Shown in pieces: positions 50,332-58,842 of a DNA stretch of 64,000 bases (positions within the stretch are counted from its first letter, which is position 1; each line of letters begins with the position of its first letter). Position numbers and translations under genes: made by a program. Source of the DNA: Paenibacillus sp. yr247 (lineage in GTDB: Bacteria > Bacillota > Bacilli > Paenibacillales > NBRC-103111); contig NZ_FNIF01000004.1 of the NCBI RefSeq assembly GCF_900103825.1, positions 62,001-126,000 of the forward strand. Reading direction: 5' to 3'. The notes under the pieces are model-generated. The model did no database searches. It was not told the DNA's origin and saw nothing but the letters and a program-made list of their open reading frames with translations.

Positions 50332-51173
50332 CGTGACCTCGCGCTCTCTTCAGTGACCATACTCCGGATATAAAAGTATCCCATTACTGAACAAAGCAGG
50401 AACGTAAAGAATGCGATCGCCGAAGCTAATTGTTTTTCTTGGAACACACCAAAAACTTGTTCCATAGATACCCCCAGCATTTGTGGAGCGTTGGGTCCAA
50501 TCAAAAACGGAGCCGTAAACGAGCCGATCACGCCCATGAACACAAAAGTAATGGCAACGAGCAAAGTCTTGTAAGTGAGCGGCAAAATGAAACGGACAAA
50601 GATTTGCAATCTACCTGCCCCTAAGTCCTTCGCGCTTTCAATGACAGAATTGGGGACAGCGGACAATGCAGACCCGAGCAGCATGGTCGTAAACGGAATG
50701 TTGAACCACAAATTAGCAATGATGATACCCTTCATATCAAAGATAATACGTGGCATCTCCCCTCCGTTGACCAGAAGTAACATTCGGGATACCCAGCCGT
50801 GGTTGCCAAGCAATTGAATTAAACCGTACGTAGCGATGACCGATGGGATAAAGATCGGAATCATGTACATGTTGCGAATCCAATTAACCATCGTACCGTT
50901 ATTGAACCTCATATACGCGGCCAATGCATAGCTAATTAGCAGCACGATAATGACCGAAATAATCGTCACTTCCAGCGTAAAAATGATATTGGAGCGCATC
51001 AGTTTATCGGTAAACAAAAACGTATAATTGGATAAATCATAGCCGCCGGACTTATTGGTCAGGCTTTCTTTGAAGGAAATGATGATCGGAATGACGACAG
51101 TGACAAAGAGCAATAAAAAAGAGGGGATGACCAGAAGCAATCCCAGTATCCCCATTTTCACTTGTTTACTCAT
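50328..51173 (-). CDS. ABC importer permease
   Basis: 281 residues with six membrane helices and the EAA-type loop ESAKDLGAGRLQIFVRFILPL. PotB/ThiP-like (MetI superfamily). It overlaps the upstream substrate-binding gene by 4 bases (ATGA). Partner of the permease at 53504, giving a heterodimeric importer. Confidence 0.92.
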   Translation of the reverse strand: MSKQVKMGILGLLLVIPSFLLLFVTVVIPIIISFKESLTNKSGGYDLSNYTFLFTDKLMRSNIIFTLEVTIISVIIVLLISYALAAYMRFNNGTMVNWIRNMYMIPIFIPSVIATYGLIQLLGNHGWVSRMLLLVNGGEMPRIIFDMKGIIIANLWFNIPFTTMLLGSALSAVPNSVIESAKDLGAGRLQIFVRFILPLTYKTLLVAITFVFMGVIGSFTAPFLIGPNAPQMLGVSMEQVFGVFQEKQLASAIAFFTFLLCSVMGYFYIRSMVTEESARSR

Positions 51174-52348
51174 TGTGCAGCAACTTCACTTTGCCAGCGT
51201 TTGGTCATGTCTTTGTCTAGATCGCCGATATTGAAGGAGCGGAATCCTTCTGATGCACCTTTGAACGAGTCTTGAATTTCTTTTGACATACCTGAAAGCT
51301 TGATCCCTGGGAAGCCATGCATTTTGTCTACAACTACGCCTTGTGCCTCAGGTGAAAGAACGAAGTTCAGGAATTTGTAGACAGCATCCTTCTTTTCAGA
51401 TAACTTAGGCACCATTAAGTAAGTTGGTCCGCCGTTAAATCCAGGCTTGATTTGTGCCATTTTCGTTGTTTTTGGAAGCTGTCCTTTAGCCACTTGCTCA
51501 AGTACCATATCCGACCATGCCGGAATCATATCAACTTCACCGCTCGTCATTAAATCTAAAGTCCCTTGGTTTTTCTTTGGATAAATACCTTTGCCGTAAA
51601 CGGATTTCCCCAGATCCTTGAGCAGCGCAAATCCTTGATCCCATCCTTTTTCAACACTTGGATCGGAATTATGGATAGCCTCTTCAGGCAAGAATTTATA
51701 AAGAGTCGTTGCCACGAAAGAATTTCCGGAACCTCCAGTAGATGGATCATTGTATGCGAATTTGCTCGGATTTTTCTTGATCCAATCGTACAGTTCATCC
51801 AAATTAGTTGGAGGCGTCTTTACTTTGTCACTGTTATAAGCTAATACAACTGCAGATGAACGATAAGGAACAGCAAGATTGGAGATATCTTTTAACGTTT
51901 TCTCATCCACACCTGCCAAGTTTTTAATTTTGTCACCGGGTAAAGTGTCCCATAGGTCATCTTTTTTCCCCCGTGTTACAGTAGACAAGCCATCTTCATA
52001 TAAATCGATATCGCCGGAGCCTTTGTTAGCTTGTTTGGCAGCAATAATACGGTCATAGGTTGGTTGTGCGCCTGTTCCTGAAGGAATATAGACCGGCTTC
52101 ACTTTAACATCCGCATTTTGTTTCTCGAACATAGGAATCAGCGTATCCCACAGATCTTTAACATTTTGCGAGCCGGTAAAATAGAAGCTAAACTCGACAG
52201 GCTGTTTAGTGCCAGCTGCTTCTTTGCCCGGACTTGCGCTTTGAGTCGCGGAACCTGCATTTGTCGAAGAGCTGCCGCACCCGGATACAAAAGCAGCGGT
52301 AGCGGTCATTAAGGTCACTAACATAATAGCGGATTTCTTGCGAATCAT
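51170..52348 (-). CDS. ABC importer substrate-binding lipoprotein
   Basis: 392 residues: lipoprotein signal ending in VSGC (Cys ~24), Ser/Thr/Gly-rich linker, then a type II binding fold (FYFTGSQNVKDLWDTLIPMF ... GSGNSFVATTLYKF, DMIPAWSDMVLEQV). Most like the YnjB/Fe3+-2-aminoethylphosphonate-type binding proteins. Anchored to the outer face of the membrane. The neighbouring PHP and GDPD genes favour a phosphorylated or phosphonate-like ligand (inference). Confidence 0.9.
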   Translation of the reverse strand: MIRKKSAIMLVTLMTATAAFVSGCGSSSTNAGSATQSASPGKEAAGTKQPVEFSFYFTGSQNVKDLWDTLIPMFEKQNADVKVKPVYIPSGTGAQPTYDRIIAAKQANKGSGDIDLYEDGLSTVTRGKKDDLWDTLPGDKIKNLAGVDEKTLKDISNLAVPYRSSAVVLAYNSDKVKTPPTNLDELYDWIKKNPSKFAYNDPSTGGSGNSFVATTLYKFLPEEAIHNSDPSVEKGWDQGFALLKDLGKSVYGKGIYPKKNQGTLDLMTSGEVDMIPAWSDMVLEQVAKGQLPKTTKMAQIKPGFNGGPTYLMVPKLSEKKDAVYKFLNFVLSPEAQGVVVDKMHGFPGIKLSGMSKEIQDSFKGASEGFRSFNIGDLDKDMTKRWQSEVAAQ

Positions 52349-52374
52349 AGATAATTCCTCCTTAGGATATGGGT

Positions 52375-53406
52375 CTAGTTTTCCGGATATGCTAATGCTC
52401 TTGCAAAGCTTACTTTTGCTTGTTGCCCTGTATGAAGATCCTTGACAGAATCCCTTGGTTGAAACGCCCGGATTGTGCCGTACTCCGGCAAATCGATGGA
52501 CACCTCGGCATAATGCCCAAGTACCATGACCTGTTTGATCACTCCGGCAAGACCATGACCCTCTTCGCCATCTATAATCACATCTTCAGGTCGGACTGCC
52601 AGTCTTACATGTCCGGACAGATTTTTTGAATTTGGAAAACTCAGGTGCCCTACGGTCACACCGTCGGCTGTGATCACCCCTTTCAAAAAGTTCATTTTGC
52701 CGATAAATTGAGAAACAAACAGCGTGCTCGGTTCATCATAAATTTCTTGCGGGGAAGCGATTTGCTCAATATTACCTTGGTTCATGACGACAATGCGATC
52801 TGAAATCGACAACGCTTCTTCCTGATCATGGGTGACAAACACCATCGTAAGACCCGTCTTGGCTTGAATTTCCCGCAGCTCTTCTCTCATCTCGTGACGA
52901 AGCTTGGCATCCAACGCGGAAAATGGTTCATCCAGCAAAAGAACGGCAGGCTTGAGGAGAAGTGATCTTGCAACTGCTATGCGCTGCTGCTGACCGCCGG
53001 AAAGTTCACCCGGATATTTAAGCTCTGCTCCAGGCAAGCGAACCAGCTGAAGAACTTCGTAAACGGCCTTATCGATGTCAGCCTTTTTCATCTTGCGTAT
53101 TTTAAGACCGAATGCCAGGTTGTCAAAAACCGTCATATGCGGCCATAGATTGTAGCCTTGAAATACCATGGATGTCGGACGTTTTTCCGGAGGCGCATTA
53201 AGCACGCTTTTGCCCTCAATAAGAATGTCACCTGAATCCGGGTCGAGAAACCCTCCAATGCTGCGAAGTACCGTTGTTTTACCGCAGCCTGATGGGCCTA
53301 GCAGTGTAATTAACTCGCCTTTACGAACATCAAGAGAGATTCCTGTTACGCCTTCTCCTGTTTTGTAGCGCTTCGTCAGTTGTTGAACGGAAAGCTGAAT
53401 GTCCAT
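52375..53406 (-). CDS. ABC importer ATP-binding protein (PotA/UgpC type)
   Basis: 343 residues: Walker A LGPSGCGKTTVLR, signature LSGGQQQRIAVARSL, Walker B AVLLLDEPFSALD, H-loop VTHDQEEAL, then a C-terminal TOBE/MalK-type domain (LAVRPEDVIID). Energises import with the permeases at 50328 and 53504. It lies 26 bases before the binding-protein gene. Confidence 0.93.
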   Translation of the reverse strand: MDIQLSVQQLTKRYKTGEGVTGISLDVRKGELITLLGPSGCGKTTVLRSIGGFLDPDSGDILIEGKSVLNAPPEKRPTSMVFQGYNLWPHMTVFDNLAFGLKIRKMKKADIDKAVYEVLQLVRLPGAELKYPGELSGGQQQRIAVARSLLLKPAVLLLDEPFSALDAKLRHEMREELREIQAKTGLTMVFVTHDQEEALSISDRIVVMNQGNIEQIASPQEIYDEPSTLFVSQFIGKMNFLKGVITADGVTVGHLSFPNSKNLSGHVRLAVRPEDVIIDGEEGHGLAGVIKQVMVLGHYAEVSIDLPEYGTIRAFQPRDSVKDLHTGQQAKVSFARALAYPEN

Positions 53407-53420
53407 ATGTGCCCCCTAAA

Positions 53421-53485
53421 AGTTTTGTTGAGCATTGCTTCTAAGCGATTACTTCGAAACAAAACTCGCATCGGAAGCATACGCT
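53421..53485. repeat. Diverged copy of the 39-bp repeat
   Basis: Starts AGTTTTGTTGAGCA and ends CAAAACTCGCATCGGAAGCA then TACGCT, matching the 45956 unit except for a few substitutions and an inserted centre. It again lies between two genes of one operon. Confidence 0.7.
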
Positions 53486-53503
53486 TGGCTAATGGGTCTA
53501 TCG

Positions 53504-54328
53504 TCATTTGAGTTGGAAGCCGCTGGACATAATATCTGCGCTCACAAAGCGCTGTGCAGCCAGCAGTAGGATGATCGTCGGCGCTGTCAAAATAATGGAA
53601 AATACAGCACCCGCGTAGGCCGGATAATCGCTGATGATCGAATACATGACGATCGGCATCGTTTTATAATTGGGGATGCCCACCAGAAAAGTACCCTGCG
53701 CTTCATCGAGCGAGTTAAGGAAAGTAAAGATCGAAGCCACGATAATGCCCGGCATCGCCATTGGCAGCGTAATGCTGCGGAATACGCGAAATGGGCTCGC
53801 TCCCACATCCCTGGCCGACTCCTCCTGAGCCTTATGCACATTGCGGAAAGCAGCGGTTGGAATCCAGGTCATAAACATGAGCACATTGATCATATGGATC
53901 AATACAACTCCTATCAATGTGTTCATCAGTCCGAGCTTATAAAAAAGCACGGCGATCGAAACATAGAGTCCCATTTTCGGAAAAGCATGTGTCAGCAGAA
54001 ATGAGAACAAGAAAAACCGACTAAGTGGGAAACGTATGCGAGCAAACGCGTAGGCTGCCGGGATACAAAGCACAATGGACAGAGCGGTCACGATGGTTGC
54101 AATTCCAAACGACAAGCTGATCGATTTCGCGATATCCTCTTGCTTGAACACAAACGTCCACCATTTCAGTGACCATTCGTGCGGTAAAACATCCGGGTAG
54201 CTCCATTTGCCGGTAAAAGCCAGTATGGCCAGGTTGAGAAGCGGGCCCAAGAAAAAGATGACGAACACTACAAGTATGAGAAATTCCACGATTTTCCGTG
54301 GGCCTATCGCTTTTAAATACCAACGCAT
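53504..54328 (-). CDS. ABC importer permease
   Basis: 274 residues, six membrane helices, EAA loop EESARDVGASPFRVFRSITL. PotC/ThiP-type. First structural gene after the LacI regulator (29-base gap) and separated from the ATPase gene by a repeat-bearing 97-base gap. Confidence 0.92.
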   Translation of the reverse strand: MRWYLKAIGPRKIVEFLILVVFVIFFLGPLLNLAILAFTGKWSYPDVLPHEWSLKWWTFVFKQEDIAKSISLSFGIATIVTALSIVLCIPAAYAFARIRFPLSRFFLFSFLLTHAFPKMGLYVSIAVLFYKLGLMNTLIGVVLIHMINVLMFMTWIPTAAFRNVHKAQEESARDVGASPFRVFRSITLPMAMPGIIVASIFTFLNSLDEAQGTFLVGIPNYKTMPIVMYSIISDYPAYAGAVFSIILTAPTIILLLAAQRFVSADIMSSGFQLK

Positions 54329-54357
54329 GCGGATTAACCACTCCTTTTCAATAGAAA

Positions 54358-55365
54358 TTAATGGGTCGATTGTCGGACAATCAATTTGGGTACAAGCTGC
54401 TTGGGATTCTCAATGTTCGGTTCCTGACGGATGAGCTTGTCTAACAAGCTAAAGGCCTGAGTCCCCATCTCCTCTGTATTGACCCTGACGGTTGTTAAAG
54501 AGGGTGAGAACATAGCGGCAAAATCGATATCATCAAAGCCTACAACCGCTACCTGTTCAGGAATACGTACCGACTGCTCCAACAAAAACTTCATGGCGCC
54601 CAGCGCTATCATATCGTTGGTGGCAAATATTGACGTATACCTGCCTGCGCGAAATTGGTCCCAATTGCTGCGCATTAATTCATACCCTTCTACGAAGGTG
54701 GAAGTCGATGCATGTAAGATCGAAGAGGATGGGATCGAATCCCCTATTCCTTCCAAGTAATTTTTAAAACCTTTCAGCCTCAAATGATGGCTGCGATGCG
54801 TCTGTGGTCCGGCAATCGCGAAAATTCGCCGATGCCCTAATTCTGATAGATACTCAGCGGCCATCCGTCCACCTTCTTCGTCTTGATTCACAATATGGAT
54901 GACACCGTCGACGTCTGTGGAGCCATTGACCATCACGTAGGGGACTCCGAAGTTAGTGATGTAATCAATGACGTTCTGTTGCAGGCGACTGATCAGAATC
55001 AGTCCGTCCACTCTTTTTTCCATCATAAAATCAGCGGAGCGCAGCGACATTTCGTGATCCGTTGTAACGAAAACGGAATAATTCAAACTTGCAGCTGTCA
55101 TTAAAATGGCATCAAGGATTTTGCCGTAAAACGGATGAGATGCAATAGGATGATGCCGGCGATAAATCAGTACGCCAATGTTATGCGTTCTTTGTGAAAC
55201 CATAGCCCTTGCCACTGCGTTGGGCTTATATTGCAATTCTTCAATCAGTTGGAGCACCTTATCGCGTACCACTAAACTGGTATAACCCTTTCCAGAAATC
55301 ACTCGCGAAACTGTTGATTTGGATACTCCGGCACGCAGGGCAATTTCCTTAATCGTAAGTTCCAT
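54358..55365 (-). CDS. LacI-family regulator of the ABC-PHP-GDPD operon
   Basis: 335 residues from ATG 55365, where the conserved HTH begins (MELTIKEIALRAGVSKSTVS); the frame is open upstream to 55479 without homology. Sensor domain FMMEKRVDGLILISR, FATNDMIALGAMKFLLEQ, VVGFDDIDFAAMFSPSLTTV. It heads the operon; a CG-centred palindrome 20 bases upstream suggests autoregulation. Confidence 0.92.
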   Translation of the reverse strand: MELTIKEIALRAGVSKSTVSRVISGKGYTSLVVRDKVLQLIEELQYKPNAVARAMVSQRTHNIGVLIYRRHHPIASHPFYGKILDAILMTAASLNYSVFVTTDHEMSLRSADFMMEKRVDGLILISRLQQNVIDYITNFGVPYVMVNGSTDVDGVIHIVNQDEEGGRMAAEYLSELGHRRIFAIAGPQTHRSHHLRLKGFKNYLEGIGDSIPSSSILHASTSTFVEGYELMRSNWDQFRAGRYTSIFATNDMIALGAMKFLLEQSVRIPEQVAVVGFDDIDFAAMFSPSLTTVRVNTEEMGTQAFSLLDKLIRQEPNIENPKQLVPKLIVRQSTH

Positions 55366-55521
55366 GCTGCAACCCCATTTCTTCGTGTGAGACCGTTCCC
55401 ACATATCAAAAATAACGTATGACTGTTTTTCCTGTGTTAACCAGATGATAAGTAATTGTAAAGACTCAACTATAACCAAACATATCCATATACTCGTGAG
55501 AAACCATGCTCCCTAATAAAA
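55366..55521. other. Upstream region of the LacI/ABC operon
   Basis: Contains the operator at 55386 and AT-rich promoter space. Words such as TTTACAA near 55452 could serve as a -35, but no confident promoter. Confidence 0.35.
55386..55403. promoter_or_regulatory. LacI-type operator
   Basis: TGTGAGACCGTTCCCACA, an imperfect 18-bp palindrome with central CG (55394-55395), 20 bases before the LacI start. Confidence 0.6.
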
Positions 55522-55556
55522 CAAAAAAAGCTCTGAGGATTCTATCCCACAGAGCC
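55522..55556 (-). terminator. Terminator of the isomerase/aldo-keto reductase operon
   Basis: Reverse strand GGCTCTGTGGG-ATAGAAT-CCTCAGAGC followed by TTTTTTTGTTTT, 100 bases after the isomerase stop. Confidence 0.85.
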
Positions 55557-55656
55557 TTTCTATGTCCGGAAGTTTTCTTCCAACCTCAAAAAATGATTTA
55601 TCCGCGCTACCAACTTGAATTCCGTTAAGATTGTAACCTCACCTTCATTTCAGAAT

Positions 55657-56412
55657 TCAGACGATTGACTTCTCTAGCTCCAACAAATTATTTAAGCTTA
55701 AGGCTAAGCTATCCATTGGGTTTCCCGGACAATAGTCTTGTTCAACAGCAAACCACTCTACGCCATTTTGTAATCCCCATTTCAGAATCGGCACAAAATC
55801 GATTAAGCCGGTTCCGATTTCTGCGAAATATTGTCTGCCGTCTGCTGTCATATCTTTTAGATGGAGAATTGGCATGCGGAATGCATAATTTCGAATGAAA
55901 GACAGTGGGTCTTGACCAGCCTTTTTAACCCAATACGTATCAATTTCCGGATGAATTGTTGGATCATCGAGCACATATTCAAGGGCAAATTTCCCGTCAA
56001 TCGTTGTATGAAATTCAAAATCATGATTGTGATATCCGGCTCGGAATCCCGTGCCGCTTACATTCGCAGCAACATCGTGTAAATCTTTGCGAACGCTGGC
56101 ATAACCTTCAGGGTTCATCAATTCATTCGGTAACGAGTGACAGATGAAATCCTTTGTATCGAAAAGGCGTGCTTCCTCCAAAACAGCGTCTAGATCATGT
56201 TTCATACGATCCAAACCGACATGAATACCAGCAGTTCGTAATCCAATTTCTTTCATTATAGCGGCGATATCTGCAGCAGGGTACCCGTGTAATCCATCGA
56301 TTTGAACGGCTGCCCAACCCATTTTTTTCAAATCTCTCAATACGGTTGGAAAATCCTTTTTGACTTCATTTCTCAGTGTATATAATTGTGCTGCTAATTT
56401 GTGTCTGATCAT
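55657..56412 (-). CDS. Sugar phosphate isomerase/epimerase (TIM barrel)
   Basis: 251 residues from ATG 56412 with GGGAGGAGATC upstream. LAAQLYTLRNEVKKDFPTVL, GYHNHDFEFHT (metal His), HPEIDTYWVKKAG (Asp), ILHLKDM (metal His) and WFAVEQDYCPG (Glu) are typical of the IolE/IolI-like family, here the subgroup near trehalose/glucoside utilisation proteins. It overlaps the aldo/keto reductase stop by 4 bases, so they act together, perhaps on a keto-sugar intermediate. Confidence 0.88.
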   Translation of the reverse strand: MIRHKLAAQLYTLRNEVKKDFPTVLRDLKKMGWAAVQIDGLHGYPAADIAAIMKEIGLRTAGIHVGLDRMKHDLDAVLEEARLFDTKDFICHSLPNELMNPEGYASVRKDLHDVAANVSGTGFRAGYHNHDFEFHTTIDGKFALEYVLDDPTIHPEIDTYWVKKAGQDPLSFIRNYAFRMPILHLKDMTADGRQYFAEIGTGLIDFVPILKWGLQNGVEWFAVEQDYCPGNPMDSLALSLNNLLELEKSIV

Positions 56413-57350
56413 TTTACGATCTCCTCCCTTTGCAAATCTAGCCATTCGATCTCTTGAGAAGTTAATTCAAGATTCATTGAAAGTATCGAAGATTGAAGCT
56501 CTTCCGGATTCCGGGGCCCAATGATCGCACAAGTCGGAAACGATTGATTAAGGACATAGGATAAGGCAATTTGAATCGGTGTTACCTGTTTTTCCTTCGC
56601 TAGCTTCACTGCGCGGCGATAACGCTCCCAGTTATTTTCGCTATAGTAAACTCTCACCATTTCCTCATCAGCCCGATTGTCCGGCGAGAAATTCCCTGAG
56701 AAAAATCCGCCTGCCTGAGATGACCAAGCTAAAAGCGGCAGTTGATTACGCGAATGCCAGGAACAAGTTTCGTCGTCGGCCGAAACGCAGCCCTCCCACC
56801 TAGGCTCATTTGCCTTTGCAAGACTCAAGTTTGGACTGTTAAAAGCAAACCCAATAAGATTATGTGAAGCAGCATATTCATTAGCTTCCTGAATTCGACG
56901 GAACGACCAATTCGAGGCTCCGATAGCCCGTACTCGCTTAGCTTGAATATGTTCATTTAACTCTTCTATAATAGGCCCGACCGCTACGCTTGGATCATCG
57001 CGATGCAGCGCGTACAAATCGACATAATCAGTGCCAAGTCTTTCTAAGCTTTCCATTAAATCCTTGCGGATTGCTTGCGGATTCACCCGACGACCCGGAC
57101 TGCCATCATCATGATGAGCGCCTTTGGTCAAAATAACGACATTCTCCCGGAGCTGCTTCTCTGCCAGCCATTGACCAAGAATCTTTTCTTTATTCCTATA
57201 TTGATGTGCCGTATCAAACATATTGCCGCCAGCAGCGATGTAGGCATCCAGCATGGTCCTCTCCGGCTCTTCCAGCTTTCTTAAATCCCCAGTTCCCATA
57301 ATTAATCGGGAGATTGCTTTCTCCACTCCCGGTATATGCATAAACTTCAT
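56409..57350 (-). CDS. Aldo/keto reductase
   Basis: 313 residues from ATG 57350, preceded by GGAGGGATC; the frame runs to 57491 but overlaps operator palindromes, so the short start is preferred. AKR tetrad: MFDTAHQYRNKEKILG (Asp, Tyr), VILTKGAHHD (Lys), DLYALHRDDPS (His). It ends IEWLDLQREE. Probable NADPH-dependent sugar reductase or dehydrogenase. First gene of a two-gene operon under LacI-like control. Confidence 0.88.
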   Translation of the reverse strand: MKFMHIPGVEKAISRLIMGTGDLRKLEEPERTMLDAYIAAGGNMFDTAHQYRNKEKILGQWLAEKQLRENVVILTKGAHHDDGSPGRRVNPQAIRKDLMESLERLGTDYVDLYALHRDDPSVAVGPIIEELNEHIQAKRVRAIGASNWSFRRIQEANEYAASHNLIGFAFNSPNLSLAKANEPRWEGCVSADDETCSWHSRNQLPLLAWSSQAGGFFSGNFSPDNRADEEMVRVYYSENNWERYRRAVKLAKEKQVTPIQIALSYVLNQSFPTCAIIGPRNPEELQSSILSMNLELTSQEIEWLDLQREEIVK

Positions 57351-57454
57351 ATTGATCCCTCCGTCTGCGTTATACATCTTTTTTAAAATAGGCCGTAAGC
57401 TCAACTCAAACTTGAATTCCTTTTCGTTGAAGCGGTATGGCATCCAACTAAATA

Positions 57455-57576
57455 TTCTGGTATCGTTACCAGAACGACGGTGAGAAGTCATCTGGTAGCG
57501 TTTTCAAACGGTTGATTAAAATACTCTGGTTCGCTTCCAGAACTAAAATTAAACTCTCCTAGTATCGTAACCTAGT
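57455..57576. promoter_or_regulatory. Cluster of four related operator-like palindromes
   Basis: Site 1 TTCTGGTATCGTTACCAGAA (57455-57474, perfect). Site 2 TCTGGTAGCGTTTTCAAA (57491-57508, one good half). Site 3 CTCTGGTTCGCTTCCAGAA (57524-57542). Site 4 TCCTAGTATCGTAACCTAGT (57557-57576). All share a CTGGTA/TACCAG-like arm and a TCG/CGT core, as LacI-family operators do. Confidence 0.7.
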
Positions 57577-57593
57577 ATAGTTAAACTAATCGT

Positions 57594-57622
57594 AGAATAT
57601 CTCAGATACTTTTATGTGTCAA
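57594..57622 (-). promoter_or_regulatory. Sigma-A promoter of the reductase/isomerase operon
   Basis: Reverse strand -35 TTGACA (57622-57617), 17 bases, -10 TATTCT (57599-57594). Operator site 4 begins about 10 bases after the expected +1. Confidence 0.75.
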
Positions 57623-57813
57623 TTTGTTTTTTTCTGTTTTTTATAACATCTCTCTTAACCAATTATTCCCACCATTTTTACCATTTGTTACTACTTCATG
57701 CTTTTCTGGGCATACTGAAAAATAATTTTATTCTTAAATCAGAAATCAACTGATCCTTCGAATTTCATTATTGAAAGCATATTATTAATAAAAAAAGGGA
57801 GGTCGATGAAAAA

Positions 57814-58737
57814 TTGATCCAGTTTAAACCGAAAATGGATCTCAGTACGGCAGAAATTTTTTTACAAAATGTTTTGAACGGTCCAGTTTCTGGTGTACAG
57901 CCGATCGAACAAGGCGAACTGAGCAAAGTTTTCAGCTACAGCCATCAAGGCAAGGATTTTGTTATCCATTTTAACAGCAGCAGAGAGGGTTTTGAGAAAG
58001 AGCGGTATTTGCATGAAACCTTCTCCTCCCAAGGAATACCAATTCCGCGAATCTTGGAGATAGGCAGAGCAAACGAATTATATTTTTCAATTGCGGAAAA
58101 AGCTTCAGGCAGGACTATCATCAGCTATCCGGAAACTGAAATAAAACAAATTCTTCCTGATCTTGTTGAACAATTTACAAAGATCAACCAAGTAAGATTA
58201 GGCCAAACAAAAGGGTATGGGTGGATTCAGCCTTCGGGAGACGGCTCCTATGATAGCTGGCTTGAATTTCTTATCTCTTTCTTTCGAGAAGAGCAATCCG
58301 GCTTTTGGAACGGTTGGTATGCGCTTTTTGAGCACAGTTTCTTAGAGCAGGATGTATTCCAGTACATATATGACATCATGATTGATTTGTCCAAGTGTTC
58401 ACCCGAAAAACGTTATCTCGTGCACGGCGATTTTCATTTGGGGAACATGCTCACGAACGGACGCACCATTACCGGCATCGTCGACTGGGAGATGGCCATG
58501 TACGGAGATTTTGTATTCGATTTAGCCACGCAGCACCTATGGACACCGCAGCTGCAATTTCCCCAAATGGTACGCGGTGCTTGGGCAAGCGAAGGGCATG
58601 ATATTCCCAAATTCGAGGAGCGACTTCTGTGTGCCCTGCTCTTCAAAGGCTTGGATGGACTCAGGTTCTTCGCCAAAAAAGGCGACCGGAATGCCTACGA
58701 CATGGTGAAGAGCGAGCTTCTTGGGCAAACAAAATAA
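57814..58737 (+). CDS. APH-family phosphotransferase
   Basis: 307 residues from TTG 57814, GGGAGG upstream (an ATG just before it runs into TGA). Kinase fold of the aminoglycoside phosphotransferase type: catalytic loop YLVHGDFHLGNML, metal-binding GIVDWEMAMYGDFVFDLA, and an N-lobe with VIHFNSSREGFEKERYL. Members phosphorylate aminoglycosides, macrolides, choline or sugars. Resistance cannot be inferred. Monocistronic, divergent from the reductase operon. Confidence 0.85.
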   Translation: MIQFKPKMDLSTAEIFLQNVLNGPVSGVQPIEQGELSKVFSYSHQGKDFVIHFNSSREGFEKERYLHETFSSQGIPIPRILEIGRANELYFSIAEKASGRTIISYPETEIKQILPDLVEQFTKINQVRLGQTKGYGWIQPSGDGSYDSWLEFLISFFREEQSGFWNGWYALFEHSFLEQDVFQYIYDIMIDLSKCSPEKRYLVHGDFHLGNMLTNGRTITGIVDWEMAMYGDFVFDLATQHLWTPQLQFPQMVRGAWASEGHDIPKFEERLLCALLFKGLDGLRFFAKKGDRNAYDMVKSELLGQTK

Positions 58738-58808
58738 ATCCCCATCCATTCATTCGGCACTTATTTCGTTAGATTAAAACTATATTTTCAAGGTCTGCCC
58801 ATTAAAGC

Positions 58809-58836
58809 GTCAAGGGCTGCAACGTGGCAGCCCTTC
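58809..58836. terminator. Hairpin between convergent genes
   Basis: AAGGGCTGC-AACGTG-GCAGCCCTT, 9-bp perfect stem between the APH-type and pantothenate kinase genes; no strong T-run. Confidence 0.5.
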
Positions 58837-58842
58837 TGAAAT

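Larger units (their letters stand above)
57351..57813. other. 463-base regulatory region of the reductase operon
   Basis: Contains the promoter (57594-57622) and four palindromic sites (57455-57576), then an AT-rich stretch before the divergent APH-type gene. Confidence 0.6.

Noticed and set aside
56409..57491. 360-residue version of the aldo/keto reductase
   Set aside because: The N-terminal extension is not AKR-like and covers an operator palindrome; ATG 57350 has a good ribosome binding site.
57491..57508. TGGTAGCGTTTTCA as a catabolite-responsive (cre) site
   Set aside because: It departs from the cre consensus at two fixed positions and fits better as one of four related operator copies in this promoter.
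57814..58737. Antibiotic resistance gene
   Set aside because: The APH fold is shared with many metabolic kinases, and nothing in the context indicates an aminoglycoside or macrolide substrate.
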